A stretch of 5,370 nucleotides of DNA. Source: Citreimonas sp042096055 (lineage in GTDB: Bacteria > Pseudomonadota > Alphaproteobacteria > Rhodobacterales > Rhodobacteraceae). The stretch spans positions 1 to 5,370 of the forward strand of contig NZ_JBELMH010000131.1 in NCBI RefSeq assembly GCF_042096055.1. Direction: 5' to 3'. Below the pieces are notes generated by a model. The model was not told the origin of the DNA. It was given only the letters and a program-made list of their open reading frames with translations, and ran no database searches. Both the position numbers and the translations under genes were made by a program. The number at the start of each line of letters is the position of its first letter. The stretch's first letter is position 1. Positions 4,694 to 5,370 of the stretch are shown one piece after another.

Positions 4694-5370
4694 CAGCGTT
4701 TCAGCGCGTCACCGACGGCGCGCGACAGGCTGTGGGCGTCGGCGCGCGGCAACGGCACGTAGGCAGCGCCCATCGTCGCCGCCAGCGTCGCGAGGTCGCG
4801 CGTCGGCCGGTTGCCGGTGTCGACCACCGCGGCCGCGATCCCGCGCGCGCGGATGGCAGCAGCCATGGCCTGCGCGTCCTCGGCCGCGGCGGCGCGCCCC
4901 GTCCGGCCGGGCAGCGGTACGTTGGCCCGCCCGTCGGTCAGCAGCGCCAGCGACGGCGACAGCCCCTGCCCTGCGGCGCGCGCGGCCAGTTCCATCGCGG
5001 CGCGCAACCCGGCGGCCAGCGGCGTGCCACCGCCGCCCGGCAGCGCCGCCAGCTTGCGCTTGGTCTGGACCAGGCTGCGGGTCGGCTGCAGCACCACCTC
5101 GGCCCCCTCGCCGCGGAACGCGACCAGCGCCACGTGGTCGCGCCGGGCATAGGCCTCGGCTAGCATAAGCTCGACCGCGCCCTTCGCCTCGGCCAGCCGC
5201 GCCATCGCGGCCGAGCCCGAGGCGTCGACCGCGAACACGATCAGCCGGTCGGAATGATCCTGATAGCGGCGGATGTGGATGTCCGACGGATGGATGATCA
5301 GCCCCGGCACGTCGGGCCGCGCGCGGCGGCGCAACGGCTGCCACGGCGCCGCAGCCCGCAGCGTGGCGAT
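4693..5370 (-). CDS. bchD: Magnesium chelatase subunit D, C-terminal part (5' end outside window)
   Basis: These are the last 225 residues of BchD. With BchI (AAA+ ATPase) and BchH it inserts Mg2+ into protoporphyrin IX, the first committed step to bacteriochlorophyll. The visible part begins with APWQPLRRRARPD and GLIIHPSDIHIRRY, then a von Willebrand A / integrin-I-like domain. Its metal-ion-dependent adhesion site is complete: DASGS (visible residues 49-53), Thr116 in PGGGGTPLAAGL and Asp146 in LLTDGRAN. The AAA+-like N-terminal domain and the usual acidic/Pro-rich linker lie off the right edge. The frame is open to base 5370. A TTG at 5334 is an internal Leu codon, not a start, since recognisable BchD sequence continues upstream of it. 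bchO follows with a one-base overlap; bchI would be expected farther right. Confidence 0.96.
   Translation of the reverse strand: MATLRAAAPWQPLRRRARPDVPGLIIHPSDIHIRRYQDHSDRLIVFAVDASGSAAMARLAEAKGAVELMLAEAYARRDHVALVAFRGEGAEVVLQPTRSLVQTKRKLAALPGGGGTPLAAGLRAAMELAARAAGQGLSPSLALLTDGRANVPLPGRTGRAAAAEDAQAMAAAIRARGIAAAVVDTGNRPTRDLATLAATMGAAYVPLPRADAHSLSRAVGDALKR

Noticed and set aside
3848..4762. Plus-strand open frame of about 304 codons opposite bchO.
   Set aside because: His/Arg/Gln-rich composition with no motif, while the opposite strand encodes a hydrolase with a full triad.
4569..5168. Plus-strand open frame of about 199 codons opposite bchD.
   Set aside because: Low-complexity Arg/Ala/Pro sequence antisense to the metal-site domain of BchD.
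4693..5334. TTG at 5334 as a start of a short stand-alone von Willebrand A protein.
   Set aside because: Recognisable BchD sequence continues in frame to the window edge upstream of it, so it is an internal Leu codon.

Overview
The window is a GC-rich piece of a chromosome from an alphaproteobacterium. It most likely comes from a bacteriochlorophyll-making member of the Rhodobacterales (Rhodobacter/Roseobacter relatives). Three things point there: a housekeeping neighbourhood I associate with that order (dnaQ, secB, fxsA, a Tim44-like gene, mltA, an Smr gene), the protein sequences themselves, and the magnesium-chelatase genes bchD and bchO at the right end. The genus cannot be fixed from the sequence alone.

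Layout. Bases 1-294 (+) hold the 3' end of dnaQ (DNA polymerase III epsilon, proofreading). It converges on a minus-strand pair, fxsA (1433-927) followed by secB (832-311). A 102-base divergent spacer (1434-1535) separates fxsA from a plus-strand operon of three genes: a Tim44/TimA-like membrane-anchored protein (1536-2201), the lytic transglycosylase mltA (2198-3241) and an Smr-domain protein (3238-3831). Both internal junctions of this operon are ATGA stop/start overlaps, so translation is probably coupled. From the right, bchD (3' part, 5370-4693) and bchO (4693-3815) run on the minus strand, joined by a TGATG overlap. The end of bchO overlaps the end of the Smr gene by 17 bases.

Function. 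The left and middle genes serve replication fidelity, protein export (SecB) and the cell envelope (FxsA, Tim44-like, MltA). The right-hand genes belong to bacteriochlorophyll synthesis: BchD is part of the enzyme that inserts Mg2+ into protoporphyrin IX, and BchO is a hydrolase-fold accessory protein. The window therefore probably spans one edge of a photosynthesis gene cluster, with bchI expected just beyond the right end.

Almost every base is accounted for by ordinary genes. I found no mobile element, tRNA, rRNA, CRISPR array or clearly new system. The points worth a second look are a terminator-like hairpin inside the dnaQ coding region, the overlapping cluster boundary, a predicted soluble (non-lipoprotein) MltA coupled to a Tim44-like gene, and candidate promoters for secB and the Tim44 operon.
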